A DNA stretch of 6,577 nucleotides, from NCBI GenBank assembly GCA_025449515.1, contig JANWJI010000003.1, forward strand, positions 1 through 6,577, given 5' to 3'. Every line of letters begins with the position of its first letter. Positions within the stretch are counted from its first letter, which is position 1. Under the pieces are notes generated by a model, which had not been told where the DNA came from, did not search any database, and was given only the letters and a program-made list of their open reading frames with translations. Shown in pieces: positions 1-5,628 of the stretch. Made by a program: the position numbers and the translations under genes. This DNA comes from Nitrososphaeraceae archaeon. GTDB taxonomy: Archaea > Thermoproteota > Nitrososphaeria > Nitrososphaerales > Nitrososphaeraceae.

Positions 1-25
1 GATATTAATCATGAGTGTTAATATC
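1..25. repeat. 8-base perfect inverted repeat at window edge
   Basis: GATATTAA at 1-8 is repeated as its exact reverse complement TTAATATC at 18-25, around a 9-base loop that contains TCATGA. The left arm begins at base 1, so the repeat may extend outside the window. It could be a terminator stem or an operator for a gene to the left; nothing here decides which. Confidence 0.6.
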
Positions 26-64
26 CTATAATATATTGATAAATATTCTAAACATGAGAGTATC

Positions 65-91
65 TATGATACCCATAGTATGATACCCATA
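65..91. repeat. Two-copy tandem repeat, 13-mer with 14-base period
   Basis: TATGATACCCATA occurs at 65-77 and again at 79-91, identical and separated by a single G. It lies in the non-coding left end. A period of 14 bases is not a whole number of helical turns, so a paired-operator reading is not favoured; local slippage duplication is just as likely. Confidence 0.85.
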
Positions 92-100
92 CATTTAATT

Positions 101-132
101 CTGTATAAAACAAATATGCTGTATAAGACAAA
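101..132 (+). repeat. Imperfect direct repeat carrying two TATA-like boxes
   Basis: CTGTATAAAACAAA (101-114) is repeated as CTGTATAAGACAAA (119-132), with one mismatch and an 18-base offset. Each copy carries a TATA-like core (TATAAAA, TATAAGA). No gene on the + strand begins within 100 bases downstream, so these are either orphan promoter elements or chance AT-rich sequence. Confidence 0.6.
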
Positions 133-231
133 AACTGGACTGATATTCTTCCAATACAGTTTTAACTATATCTGTACTGTATGTACCTAATGTGGGTGTC
201 TGCTCATATTAGATCGTTAACCATTAACAAT

Positions 232-600
232 CTAATTAGTACTACCAAGTCCAGCCTTTAGAAGAGCAACATTAGGTACGAGATGTTTAATAGACGAGAG
301 AAAACCAAAGTTCGTAATATAAAGAATACGATGATGATGCTGTTCTCCTTGTCCTTGTTTCTGTTGTTGACCTGCTGTACTACTACTATTATTATCAATT
401 TTGACGCTAGCAGGAAAATCTAGTACTCCACCTGACTCAAGAGTGGTTATCTTCTTATCCATTGATACTTTGACGATCTTATTTAATTTGTTAACGGCAA
501 CGATCATACTACCATTATCATCTTTATCGACTGCTAGACCGTCAGCACCATTAGGGTTCTTACAATCTGGTCCTACAAATAGCTCGGGAGTTGCTGGACG
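232..600 (-). pseudogene. 5'-truncated SMP-30/gluconolactonase-like gene (3' fragment)
   Basis: The minus-strand frame ending at the stop 232-234 encodes a recognisable C-terminal piece of an SMP-30/gluconolactonase (beta-propeller sugar-lactone hydrolase) protein. In order it reads a propeller strand GADGLAVDKDDN, then MIVAVNKLNKIVKVS, then DFPASVKID, a Q/H/S-rich linker of about 25 residues, and RILYITNFGF near the C-terminus. The only in-frame ATG (505-507) lies after the GLAVD strand, inside the conserved fold, and cannot be the true start. The same frame stays open to base 696 without ATG, GTG or TTG, and family likeness fades beyond about base 600, which is close to the promoter of the gene at 736. 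The N-terminal blades, about half to two thirds of a normal lactonase of roughly 300 residues, are absent. It is probably a non-functional remnant; NHL-repeat is the alternative family name. Confidence 0.6.
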
Positions 601-696
601 ACATGAATAGCTTGTATCAAGATAACCTAATATCTGACCTACGTGAATGTACTTTCTGTAGTTAGTTAGAAAGCCAGATTTGCATATGAAGAAAGG

Positions 697-704
697 TTAT
701 AAAT
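697..704 (+). promoter_or_regulatory. TATA box for the AsnC-like gene
   Basis: TTATAAAT follows a purine-rich GAAAGG that could serve as the TFB-recognition element. Its centre is about 35 bases before the ATG at 736, so transcription should begin near 726-728 with a leader of about 10 bases. No Shine-Dalgarno is visible, in keeping with archaeal short-leader messages. Confidence 0.5.
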
Positions 705-735
705 CCTGAATTCACATACAACTAATGTCATTCAA

Positions 736-999
736 ATGAACTTTACTCCTACATCGGGTACATTTTGGGTTACTTGTAATAAACACGCATGTAAAGAACT
801 AATTAAAAGATCCAAGTCGATAGAAGGAGTTGTTTATGCGTTTATGATAGAGAAAAAAACAGAAAACGATCCAGACGTCATTATCAAGTTGACCGGCGTA
901 AATGAGCGACAGATTGAATCGGCACGAAATATTATCAGCGGAATCAGTGGTGTAGTGCAGGTTACCTCTGAATTAGGTCAATCCCTAATGTTTAAATGA
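736..999 (+). CDS. Stand-alone AsnC/Lrp-type ligand-binding (RAM-like) domain protein
   Basis: This 87-residue protein appears to be a single alpha/beta ferredoxin-like domain of the kind found at the C-terminus of Lrp/AsnC regulators. Predicted order: strand FWVTCN (about 10-15), helix to about 30, strand GVVYAFMIEKK (31-41), strand DVIIKLTG (47-54), helix NERQIESARNIIS (56-68), then GVVQVTSE (72-79). The pattern 'helix, GVV, strand, D-V-hydrophobic strand, helix, GV, strand' matches that family, but there is no helix-turn-helix. It therefore probably binds a small ligand or partner as an oligomer and does not bind DNA by itself. Free domains of this kind are common in thaumarchaea. The ATG fits the TATA spacing. 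The next gene starts 31 bases downstream. I see no exact match to a named gene; the fold assignment is inferred from pattern. Confidence 0.65.
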   Translation: MNFTPTSGTFWVTCNKHACKELIKRSKSIEGVVYAFMIEKKTENDPDVIIKLTGVNERQIESARNIISGISGVVQVTSELGQSLMFK

Positions 1000-1009
1000 T
1001 ATATTATAA
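1000..1009 (+). promoter_or_regulatory. TATA box for the membrane-protein gene
   Basis: TATATTATAA lies immediately after the TGA of the preceding gene. Its centre is about 26 bases before the ATG at 1031, the spacing expected for a leaderless archaeal transcript. The membrane-protein gene may thus be transcribed independently even though only 31 bases separate it from its neighbour. Confidence 0.5.
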
Positions 1010-1030
1010 GAAATTTGTTATTATAGACGA

Positions 1031-1495
1031 ATGCATATTCCTGTAGAAATAAACATAACATGTATCAGAGGAAACACGAACAAGATTAAAGAATTTCTTT
1101 CACCAAATAAACTTATTTATGTTATAGACATTAGTGATACAGCTCCAGATAATCAAGAAGAGACCACATTAGATATCTCAGGTATTATTTTTGATGATCA
1201 AGATTTGACAATAATCGAAAAACAGCTAATGTTTTTTGGTCGAGTGAGCTCGAGAAAAGAAAAAATGAAATTTTTTACCCAAAACACAATTTTAAGCAGT
1301 TTAGTCGTGGCAGGCATTGTATTTATTGCTCTTCTCGCTCATAATTTTAATGAAGAATTCTATCATGAAATCTTTGTTACACATGACATCTGGGCAGTTT
1401 TAATAACAGCCTTGATTGTTGGAAGCTCAGCAGCCGCAGGTTTCTTGTTAGAAATGCTTATAATCTATCGTGAGAGAAAGGAAATTCATCACTGA
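1031..1495 (+). CDS. Hypothetical protein with cytosolic-type N-domain and two membrane helices
   Basis: I do not recognise a named family for this 154-residue protein. Residues 1-75 look like a small soluble alpha/beta domain (strand VEINITCI, helix NTNKIKEFL, strand LIYVIDIS, acidic loop about 36-46, strand ISGIIF, helix DLTIIEKQLMFFG). A basic patch RVSSRKEKMK (71-80) follows. Helix one spans about 87-103 (ILSSLVVAGIVFIALLA). An acidic and His-containing loop, 104-118, leads to helix two, about 119-146, which includes the small-residue stretch GSSAAAG. The tail RERKEIHH is basic. By the positive-inside rule both termini should face the cytoplasm, leaving a short external loop. ATG 1031 is chosen because it sits one TATA spacing downstream of 1000-1009. 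It may act with the small AsnC-like protein upstream, but that rests only on adjacency. Confidence 0.7.
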   Translation: MHIPVEINITCIRGNTNKIKEFLSPNKLIYVIDISDTAPDNQEETTLDISGIIFDDQDLTIIEKQLMFFGRVSSRKEKMKFFTQNTILSSLVVAGIVFIALLAHNFNEEFYHEIFVTHDIWAVLITALIVGSSAAAGFLLEMLIIYRERKEIHH

Positions 1496-1939
1496 GATAT
1501 ACTGCTCTATGCCATCTCCCCCCATTCCCTCACTCTTATTATCACCATCTTGATTCCCCTTTAAATTACTAGAACTACGATTTGCATTGTCTACATACAT
1601 ACAAAAAAATTATGCCAAATCAGTAACAGCACAATTGGAAAGATGACTGGATATTGAAGGCCAGTTTGTGTTCCAGTTACCAAATCATTCGGGATATATA
1701 TAGAAGATATGCCCGGGCCTGTTAATATCAGGCAAAATTGATTGTTCTAATGGATTTAGCATAGTAAGTAATTAAATTAAATTCCCTAACGAAAAGTTAA
1801 ACATCGCATCATATTATATTTTCTGTGATTCAGGTTTATATCCATAGTGCATACCTTGCATTCACAGGTACATTATCATACCACCCAAAAGTGAGCAATT
1901 GATATAAGAAGCGAAAATCACAAATCAATTCATACATTC
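1496..1939. other. 444-base intergenic region
   Basis: I see no convincing gene. Bases 1501-1560 are pyrimidine-rich on the + strand, with a C6 run and T tracts, and could end transcription of the membrane-protein gene. GCCTG/CAGGC around TTAATAT (1717-1733) makes a small hairpin just after the palindrome GCCCGGGC. A minus-strand frame of 50 codons (1448-1600) is open, but it is Asn/Gly/Ser-rich, overlaps the upstream gene and lacks a good promoter, so it is not called. The codons at 1881-1904 spell PPKSEQLI before a stop, a peptide repeated at 3518-3541. Confidence 0.5.
1901..1908 (+). promoter_or_regulatory. Possible TATA box of the nitroreductase-like pseudogene
   Basis: GATATAAG is centred about 35 bases before ATG 1940, predicting a start of transcription near 1930 and a leader of about 10 bases. 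The promoter therefore seems to have outlived the reading frame it served. The sequence is a weak match and could equally be AT-rich background. Confidence 0.35.
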
Positions 1940-2413
1940 ATGCATATTGTAGGAACACAAAACCACGAGATTACCATCTCTCCGAATCTTAGGGTAACAT
2001 TGAATGACTTACTGAAGTTTCCTCTGATTGATGCTATAGGAGGTCGTCGTTCTAGAAGGTTTTGTTTAGGTGCAGAGATACCAGATGGTGTTCTTTCATA
2101 CAAATCAAAGTATGATCCTGTGTCTCTAACCGAACTAGAGCAATTACTTGTACTATCAACTATGGGAGGAGTAACAGGATGGCATTTTGCTATAACACAT
2201 CATGAAAGGTACGCTTCTATGCTTCCTAACTATTGTGCTAGTCCTGTTGGTCGTACTTTTCCTTCAGCCGCAGGTTTTGCTACATCAGACTTATTTTTTA
2301 CTGATGATGACGGAACATATTTCTTTCCCACACGTGACTTCCCGCATCAAATACAAATCGAAGATGGCAAAGTAAACTTGGAAGACTTTCTCTTGCTGCA
2401 TAAAAAAGAATAA
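1940..2413 (+). pseudogene. Nitroreductase-like pseudogene, N-terminal piece
   Basis: This 157-codon frame from ATG 1940 contains the nitroreductase-like core: an Arg-rich GRRSRRF (35-41), a hydrophobic helix with TELEQLLVLSTMGGVTGW (64-81), and the GRTFPSAAGF/GTYFF region (104-129). These resemble the R-R-S-R and 'PS-G' segments of the family. It ends HKKE then TAA, in the A-rich stretch where the frame slips. If translated alone it would lack the second half of the fold. Confidence 0.6.
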
Positions 2414-2418
2414 GAAAA

Positions 2419-2814
2419 TTGTCTAATGAACGATTACAGATACCTAGATCGGAGCTATATATGGAAGGACATAACACTTGGATAGCAAATCATAGATGTT
2501 CTACACTAATTGTTCCAGTTGGAGATCTAGCTCAGCATATGCTAGCAGCTATCTGTTATTATACACAAAATGGGTATGCTTTGTATGATGATATTGCAAA
2601 GAAACCAATACCTGGTATAGAGAAATTTACTAATATTGTGGATCCGGGTAAATCTTTGCCGCTTACAGTCATAGAACAGGCTTCATTAGCTGAATTAACA
2701 GCTGAGCTTTCCACCTCTTGTTATGCAGGTGTGCTTATACCAGTTAACAAAAGTTCGCTAACAACTATCGACATATTTCAACTCAAAAATATTAGTAAAG
2801 TGTTAGCGAATTAA
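2419..2814 (+). pseudogene. Nitroreductase-like pseudogene, middle piece
   Basis: This 131-codon frame can only begin with TTG at 2419, five bases after the preceding stop and without a ribosome-binding site. It continues the previous piece in another frame (frame open from 2404). Recognisable stretches are YMEGHNTWIANHRCSTLIVPVGDL-type sequence (about 14-37), with a helix beyond it, and the segment PIPGIEKF (62-69). It stops at TAA 2812-2814 because of the ten-base insertion bounded by AATT repeats. Confidence 0.55.
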
Positions 2815-3343
2815 TGTTAATTGGTATATGCTTCAAGCCATGGGTCTTGGAGGATGGATGTATAATGGATTAGATAGAAACACTATATTATGAGCTAGTG
2901 GGGATGCAAACATTCCAGGCTTGAGATTCAGGTATGATCAAAATAAGAGATGGTCATTACCTAATCCAACTGGCTTGTCTGGAGTTTTTGAAGGATACTG
3001 TCCCCCTCATTACCAAGATATGAGACATGCAACAGAAGCTCTTACTAGACGCAAGTTTGGCGAAGGCGGTGCTTATAATCCTAATACTCCTGGAGCATGG
3101 ATTGATAGCGCAAAGGTGAGGAAAAGTGCAAGTCGTTATACTGAGGAATTCAAAGGCTGCGTAGCTCTACAAGCACAATATATTTATGATACCTATGGTA
3201 AGTTTCCCGCTACTGTTCAGAGTATTTTCTGTTTTATGTACGTCCAAGCTCATCATTTGGATATAGATTTTTATGATAATTACTTTAAACCTGGATCTTC
3301 CTATTTGACAACACACAAAGAACACATGAAACGATGGCATTAG
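2807..3343 (+). pseudogene. Nitroreductase-like pseudogene, C-terminal piece with internal TGA
   Basis: The frame opens at 2807 and encodes NWYMLQAMGLGGWMYNG. It is interrupted by TGA at 2891-2893, then runs from ASGDANIPG to the terminal HMKRWH and TAG 3341-3343. The longest uninterrupted ORF here would use TTG 2921, but the likeness clearly begins earlier. TTG 2921 is therefore an artefact of the stop codon, not a true start. The C-terminus is rich in His and Tyr (QAHHLDIDFYDNYF). Confidence 0.6.
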
Positions 3344-3444
3344 AAATAATGTATGGAAAAATAATGCAGTTATCTTAAAGATGATTTGTAAATACTGCTA
3401 GATCGAATGGAATTTCTAAGGCATTTTTAATTATTAATTATACC

Positions 3445-3468
3445 TTCAAATACAATTTGAGATTTGAA
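3445..3468. repeat. 7-base perfect inverted repeat
   Basis: TTCAAAT (3445-3451) pairs with ATTTGAA (3462-3468) over a 10-base loop, about 100 bases after the pseudogene stop and downstream of a T/A-rich stretch. It might mark the old 3' end of the nitroreductase transcript. The stem is AT-rich and weak. Confidence 0.5.
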
Positions 3469-3478
3469 ATGTATTATG

Positions 3479-3526
3479 CTCTCTTGGAGAGAGGTAATTA
3501 ACATTAGATTCACGTTACCTCCAAAG
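3479..3526. repeat. Nested hairpins CTCTC/GAGAG and GAGGTAA/TTACCTC
   Basis: CTCTC (3479-3483) pairs with GAGAG (3489-3493). A wider arm, GAGGTAA (3491-3497), pairs with TTACCTC (3515-3521). The two stems share bases, so they are mutually exclusive pairings. That is the geometry of a switch-like element, although no aptamer core is recognisable and no gene follows closely. Confidence 0.45.
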
Positions 3527-3600
3527 AGTGAGCAATTAATTAAAACTTGGTTCACTGAAGTATTATCACTTCGTTCGAACATAGACTTGGGATGCGTGAC

Positions 3601-3643
3601 AAGTCTGGATTTTTACTGGTGATGGTGATGATGATCCAGACTT
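3601..3643. repeat. 10-base perfect inverted repeat (hairpin 1 of a pair)
   Basis: AAGTCTGGAT (3601-3610) is the exact reverse complement of ATCCAGACTT (3634-3643). The 23-base loop is a GGTGAT/GATGAT-type purine-thymine repeat. A second hairpin starts seven bases later. An isolated archaeal terminator would not normally need such a stem, so a structured RNA or a protein-binding site is a fair alternative. Confidence 0.8.
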
Positions 3644-3649
3644 TAACGT

Positions 3650-3674
3650 GGCGGCATTTTGACTAGTTGCCGCC
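3650..3674. repeat. 7-base GC-rich perfect inverted repeat (hairpin 2 of a pair)
   Basis: GGCGGCA (3650-3656) pairs exactly with TGCCGCC (3668-3674), enclosing an 11-base loop that contains the palindrome ACTAGT. Six of seven pairs are G-C in a very AT-rich surrounding, which argues that the stem is maintained. It is only six bases from hairpin 1. Confidence 0.75.
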
Positions 3675-4063
3675 TAAATCCTTTATTATGTACTTATTAA
3701 CATTATCGAGCATTTTTGCTACCAGTAAATTTGTATTGTTAAGTTATCAATGTATCTTTGGAGAATTCTAATAATCTGGTGTTTAGGAACATAAAACACT
3801 TCGATTTTTGACACAAGTTAAACACTTAACTATTTCCTATGATCTAAAACAATTGTTACTATATCTTGCGACAAACAGCTTTTGTAACGATTATTAAGGA
3901 ATTAATGATCTCAGGTGTATTGATCACTGAAAGACTAAAGTAGCTGCAGTAACTTAAAATAAGTATATTGCGACTAGAAAGATGGCAGGAAAACGTGTAA
4001 TGGTTGATTGCCTACTTGATATGATTATGTTCTACTTAACAATCTGCTGATACTACTAGATTT

Positions 4064-4074
4064 AAGTATAATAT
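4064..4074 (+). promoter_or_regulatory. TATA box for the NmrA-like gene
   Basis: AAGTATAATAT has its centre about 26 bases before the TTG at 4094. Transcription would begin at or next to the start codon, giving a leaderless message. This spacing is the main support for the non-ATG start. Confidence 0.5.
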
Positions 4075-4093
4075 CCGTGTATTAAGATACAGA

Positions 4094-5023
4094 TTGACTA
4101 CTACTAAAAATAACGAAACCACGATTTTGGTTACAGGTGCAAGTGGTACGGTTGGAAGTGAAGTAGTAAAACAGCTCACCTCGCCATCATCACTTTCTTC
4201 AGATAGTCGGATTAGAGCAGCTATTCGTTCGAAAAATAAAGCAGATAAGCTTAGAAATGAAAATAAGAAAGTTGAAATTGTTAATATGGATTATGATAAA
4301 CAAGAAACTATTGTTGATGTCCTAAACGGAGTAGACAAACTCTTCTTACTAACGTTACCTACGCCCAACATGACTGAAATCGCATCCAGTCTAATAAAAG
4401 AAGCAAAGAAAAATGATGTTAAACATATAGTGAAGTTGTCTGTAATAGATGCCGATGCTGAACCTGGAATTATGATCACACGGTTGCATCGACAAGAAGA
4501 AAAAATTATAGAAGAATCTGGAATACCATACACATTCCTACGCGCAGGTGCATTTATGCAGAACTTTATAAATTTTTTTGGCCAAACAATTAAAACTCAA
4601 AACGCAATTTATATTCCTGCCGGAGACGGAAAAGTTAGTTTTGTAGATGTTAGAGATATTGCAGCTGTAGCTACAGAGATACTATCGGCTAAAAATAATG
4701 GAACCAAAAGCAAACAACAATACGAGAACAAAAAATATGATATTACTGGCAATGAGGCAATATCGTACAGTCAATCAGCAGAAATTCTTTCTAATATACT
4801 TGGTAGAAGAATATCTTATGTAAACATATCGGAAGAAGATTCTCGCAAAGCAATGAAGAATACTGGAATGGAGGATTGGCTTGTTGATGCTTTAATGGAG
4901 ATCTATAATATTATTAGATTTGGTTATGCATCGCAGACTACTGCTACAATTGAACAAATTACTAGACGGAAGCCAATAACATTTGAACAGTTTGTCAGAG
5001 ACTATGCTAGTTTTTTCAATTGA
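4094..5023 (+). CDS. NmrA-like/atypical short-chain dehydrogenase, NAD(P)-binding protein
   Basis: This is a 309-residue member of the NmrA-like branch of the extended SDR superfamily, a cytosolic NAD(P)H-binding protein used as a redox-sensing regulator or quinone/flavin-type oxidoreductase. The N-terminal Rossmann strand and loop read ILVTGASGTVGSEVV (11-25), with the dinucleotide-binding glycines at 15, 18 and 21. IRAAIRSKNKADKL (40-53) supplies Arg45 and Lys47, in place to contact an NADP 2'-phosphate. Then come VDKLFLLTLP, VKHIVKLSVIDAD, and the family hallmark SGIPYTFLRAGAFMQNF followed by VSFVDVRDIAAVA. The classical SDR Tyr-x-x-x-Lys pair is not in place, as is usual for this branch. 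Length is normal and the frame is intact. The start is TTG: the frame is open 54 bases further up but contains no other start, and the TATA spacing fits. It lies convergent to the cupin gene. The substrate cannot be told from sequence. Confidence 0.88.
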   Translation: MTTTKNNETTILVTGASGTVGSEVVKQLTSPSSLSSDSRIRAAIRSKNKADKLRNENKKVEIVNMDYDKQETIVDVLNGVDKLFLLTLPTPNMTEIASSLIKEAKKNDVKHIVKLSVIDADAEPGIMITRLHRQEEKIIEESGIPYTFLRAGAFMQNFINFFGQTIKTQNAIYIPAGDGKVSFVDVRDIAAVATEILSAKNNGTKSKQQYENKKYDITGNEAISYSQSAEILSNILGRRISYVNISEEDSRKAMKNTGMEDWLVDALMEIYNIIRFGYASQTTATIEQITRRKPITFEQFVRDYASFFN

Positions 5024-5232
5024 TTGAAAGTTTATTTGATCAAAGGAGATTATGTGACGAAGCTAGATCTACTTATAGGCATTGTGCTTTAAAATCAGTC
5101 AGTCATCCACCCGCCACACATTATTTATTTCTTCATTTTTCCAAAAAATATTGCTTGGAAATGCAAATAAAGAAAACATAGCTCATGTCTACTGCACGAA
5201 CCCATGAACCTTCTTAATGGACAGTTGCAGGC
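5024..5232. terminator. T-rich, two-sided terminator region between convergent genes
   Basis: The NmrA-like and cupin genes end facing each other. On the + strand, T tracts at 5121-5140 (TTATTTATTTCTTCATTTTT) suit archaeal T-run termination. On the - strand, the complement of 5166-5178 is likewise T-rich. Between them TTTCCAA (5138-5144) and TTGGAAA (5155-5161) form a perfect 7-base stem usable from both sides. TTTGATCAAA at 5035-5044 is a perfect 10-base palindrome right after the NmrA-like stop. Confidence 0.45.
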
Positions 5233-5592
5233 TTACTTCTTAGCATATGTTCCCATACCTGTAAAATCTATTGCAACAAAAGGCTCATCTCCAACTACCC
5301 ATGCATTATGGCCAGAAGGAACATAGCCAACGTCGCCTGGACCGTATTCCTCTTCGCTTCCGTCATCCATCTTGACTCTCATTCTACCTGATATTACATA
5401 TTGTGTATGAGGAGCTTGACAGCTTTCAGTTTGAGCAATTGGTTTTACACATTTTTCCCAGCTCCAACCAGGCTCAAAAGATGCTTTACCAACAGCAGTG
5501 TTGCCAATATTTACAATTTCAACTTTTCCCTTATCAAAAGATCTCGTCTCATCTGCAGAAGCCATACTCTTTTTTTGTATTTTTTCTACCAT
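5233..5592 (-). CDS. Small single-domain cupin protein
   Basis: This 119-residue protein is one cupin beta-barrel, cytosolic, of the type that binds a metal or small ligand. Motif one region: PGWSWEKCVKPI (41-52) then CQAPHTQYVISGRMRV (58-73). Motif two region: GPGDVGYVPSGHNAWVVGDEP (84-104), with the PxGH turn and His95. The usual His-x-His pair is not obvious. His62 sits where the motif-one Glu would be, and Cys48 and Cys58 lie nearby, so the metal site, if any, is atypical. ATG 5590-5592 gives an N-tail of about 20 Lys/Ser-rich residues. ATG 5563-5565 (Met10) is a plausible alternative start. It is monocistronic and convergent to the NmrA-like gene. The biochemical role cannot be deduced from this fold alone. 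Confidence 0.85.
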   Translation of the reverse strand: MVEKIQKKSMASADETRSFDKGKVEIVNIGNTAVGKASFEPGWSWEKCVKPIAQTESCQAPHTQYVISGRMRVKMDDGSEEEYGPGDVGYVPSGHNAWVVGDEPFVAIDFTGMGTYAKK

Positions 5593-5597
5593 TGGAT

Positions 5598-5628
5598 AGA
5601 GTATAATGCTACTGCCTAGTATTTTTAT
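5598..5628 (-). promoter_or_regulatory. Cupin promoter, two candidate TATA boxes
   Basis: On the - strand, ATAAAAAT (complement of 5621-5628) predicts transcription from about 5598, six bases before ATG 5592. A second box, CATTATAC (complement of 5600-5607), would start transcription near 5576, inside that reading frame and just before the alternative ATG at 5565. The sequence does not decide between them. Confidence 0.35.

Larger units (their letters stand above)
1940..3343 (+). pseudogene. Nitroreductase-family gene, broken by two frameshifts and a stop codon
   Basis: Three consecutive same-strand ORFs read as one protein of about 467 residues split into pieces. Piece one carries nitroreductase signatures: GGRRSRRF near residue 35, TGWHFAIT near 79 and GRTFPSAAGF near 104, which in this family help hold FMN. 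Piece two continues with a conserved-looking HNTW and PIPGIEKF. Piece three ends AHHLDIDFYDNYF to HMKRWH. Lesion 1 is at an A6 run (2402-2407): one extra A would read from LLLHKK directly into SNERLQIP. Lesion 2 is at 2809-2818: removing these ten bases, bounded by AATT repeats, joins KVLA to NWYMLQAMGLGGW. Lesion 3 is TGA at 2891-2893 between NTIL and ASGDANIPG, one base from GGA. Such proteins would be FMN-dependent oxidoreductases; the exact substrate is not evident. A real pseudogene is favoured, although the A-run lesion alone could be a sequencing error. Confidence 0.75.
3344..4093. other. 750-base intergenic region with several hairpins
   Basis: I see no gene I can support across 750 bases. 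The region holds a cluster of perfect inverted repeats (3445-3468, 3479-3493, 3601-3643, 3650-3674). It also holds a 48-codon + frame at 3476-3622, with promoter-like AT sequence ahead of it but no recognised family. A 22-codon frame at 3982-4050 precedes the NmrA-like gene. The stretch from about 3680 to 3980 is featureless AT-rich DNA. Confidence 0.5.

Noticed and set aside
401..610. 69-codon + frame opposite the lactonase remnant
   Set aside because: It is antisense to sequence with clear family likeness and has no features of its own.
1448..1600. 50-codon minus-strand frame rich in Asn, Gly and Ser
   Set aside because: It overlaps the membrane-protein gene by 48 bases, has low-complexity composition, no clear promoter and no recognised family.
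3476..3622. 48-codon + frame beginning MLSWREVINIRFTLPPKSEQ
   Set aside because: It reads somewhat like protein but is short and unrecognised, and the hairpins run through it; kept only as part of the repeat finding.
3982..4050. 22-codon + frame MAGKRVMVDCLL...
   Set aside because: Too short, no recognised family, and separated from the NmrA-like gene by that gene's own promoter.
4291..4533. 80-codon minus frame inside the NmrA-like gene
   Set aside because: Antisense shadow of an intact conserved gene.
5041..5092. AAAGGAGAT followed by a GTG-started 12-codon frame after the NmrA-like gene
   Set aside because: The ribosome-site likeness is good, but the peptide is tiny, lies in a terminator region and leads to no downstream gene on that strand.
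5401..5619. Two + frames of 67 and 72 codons opposite the cupin
   Set aside because: They are mirror frames of a well-supported cupin gene.
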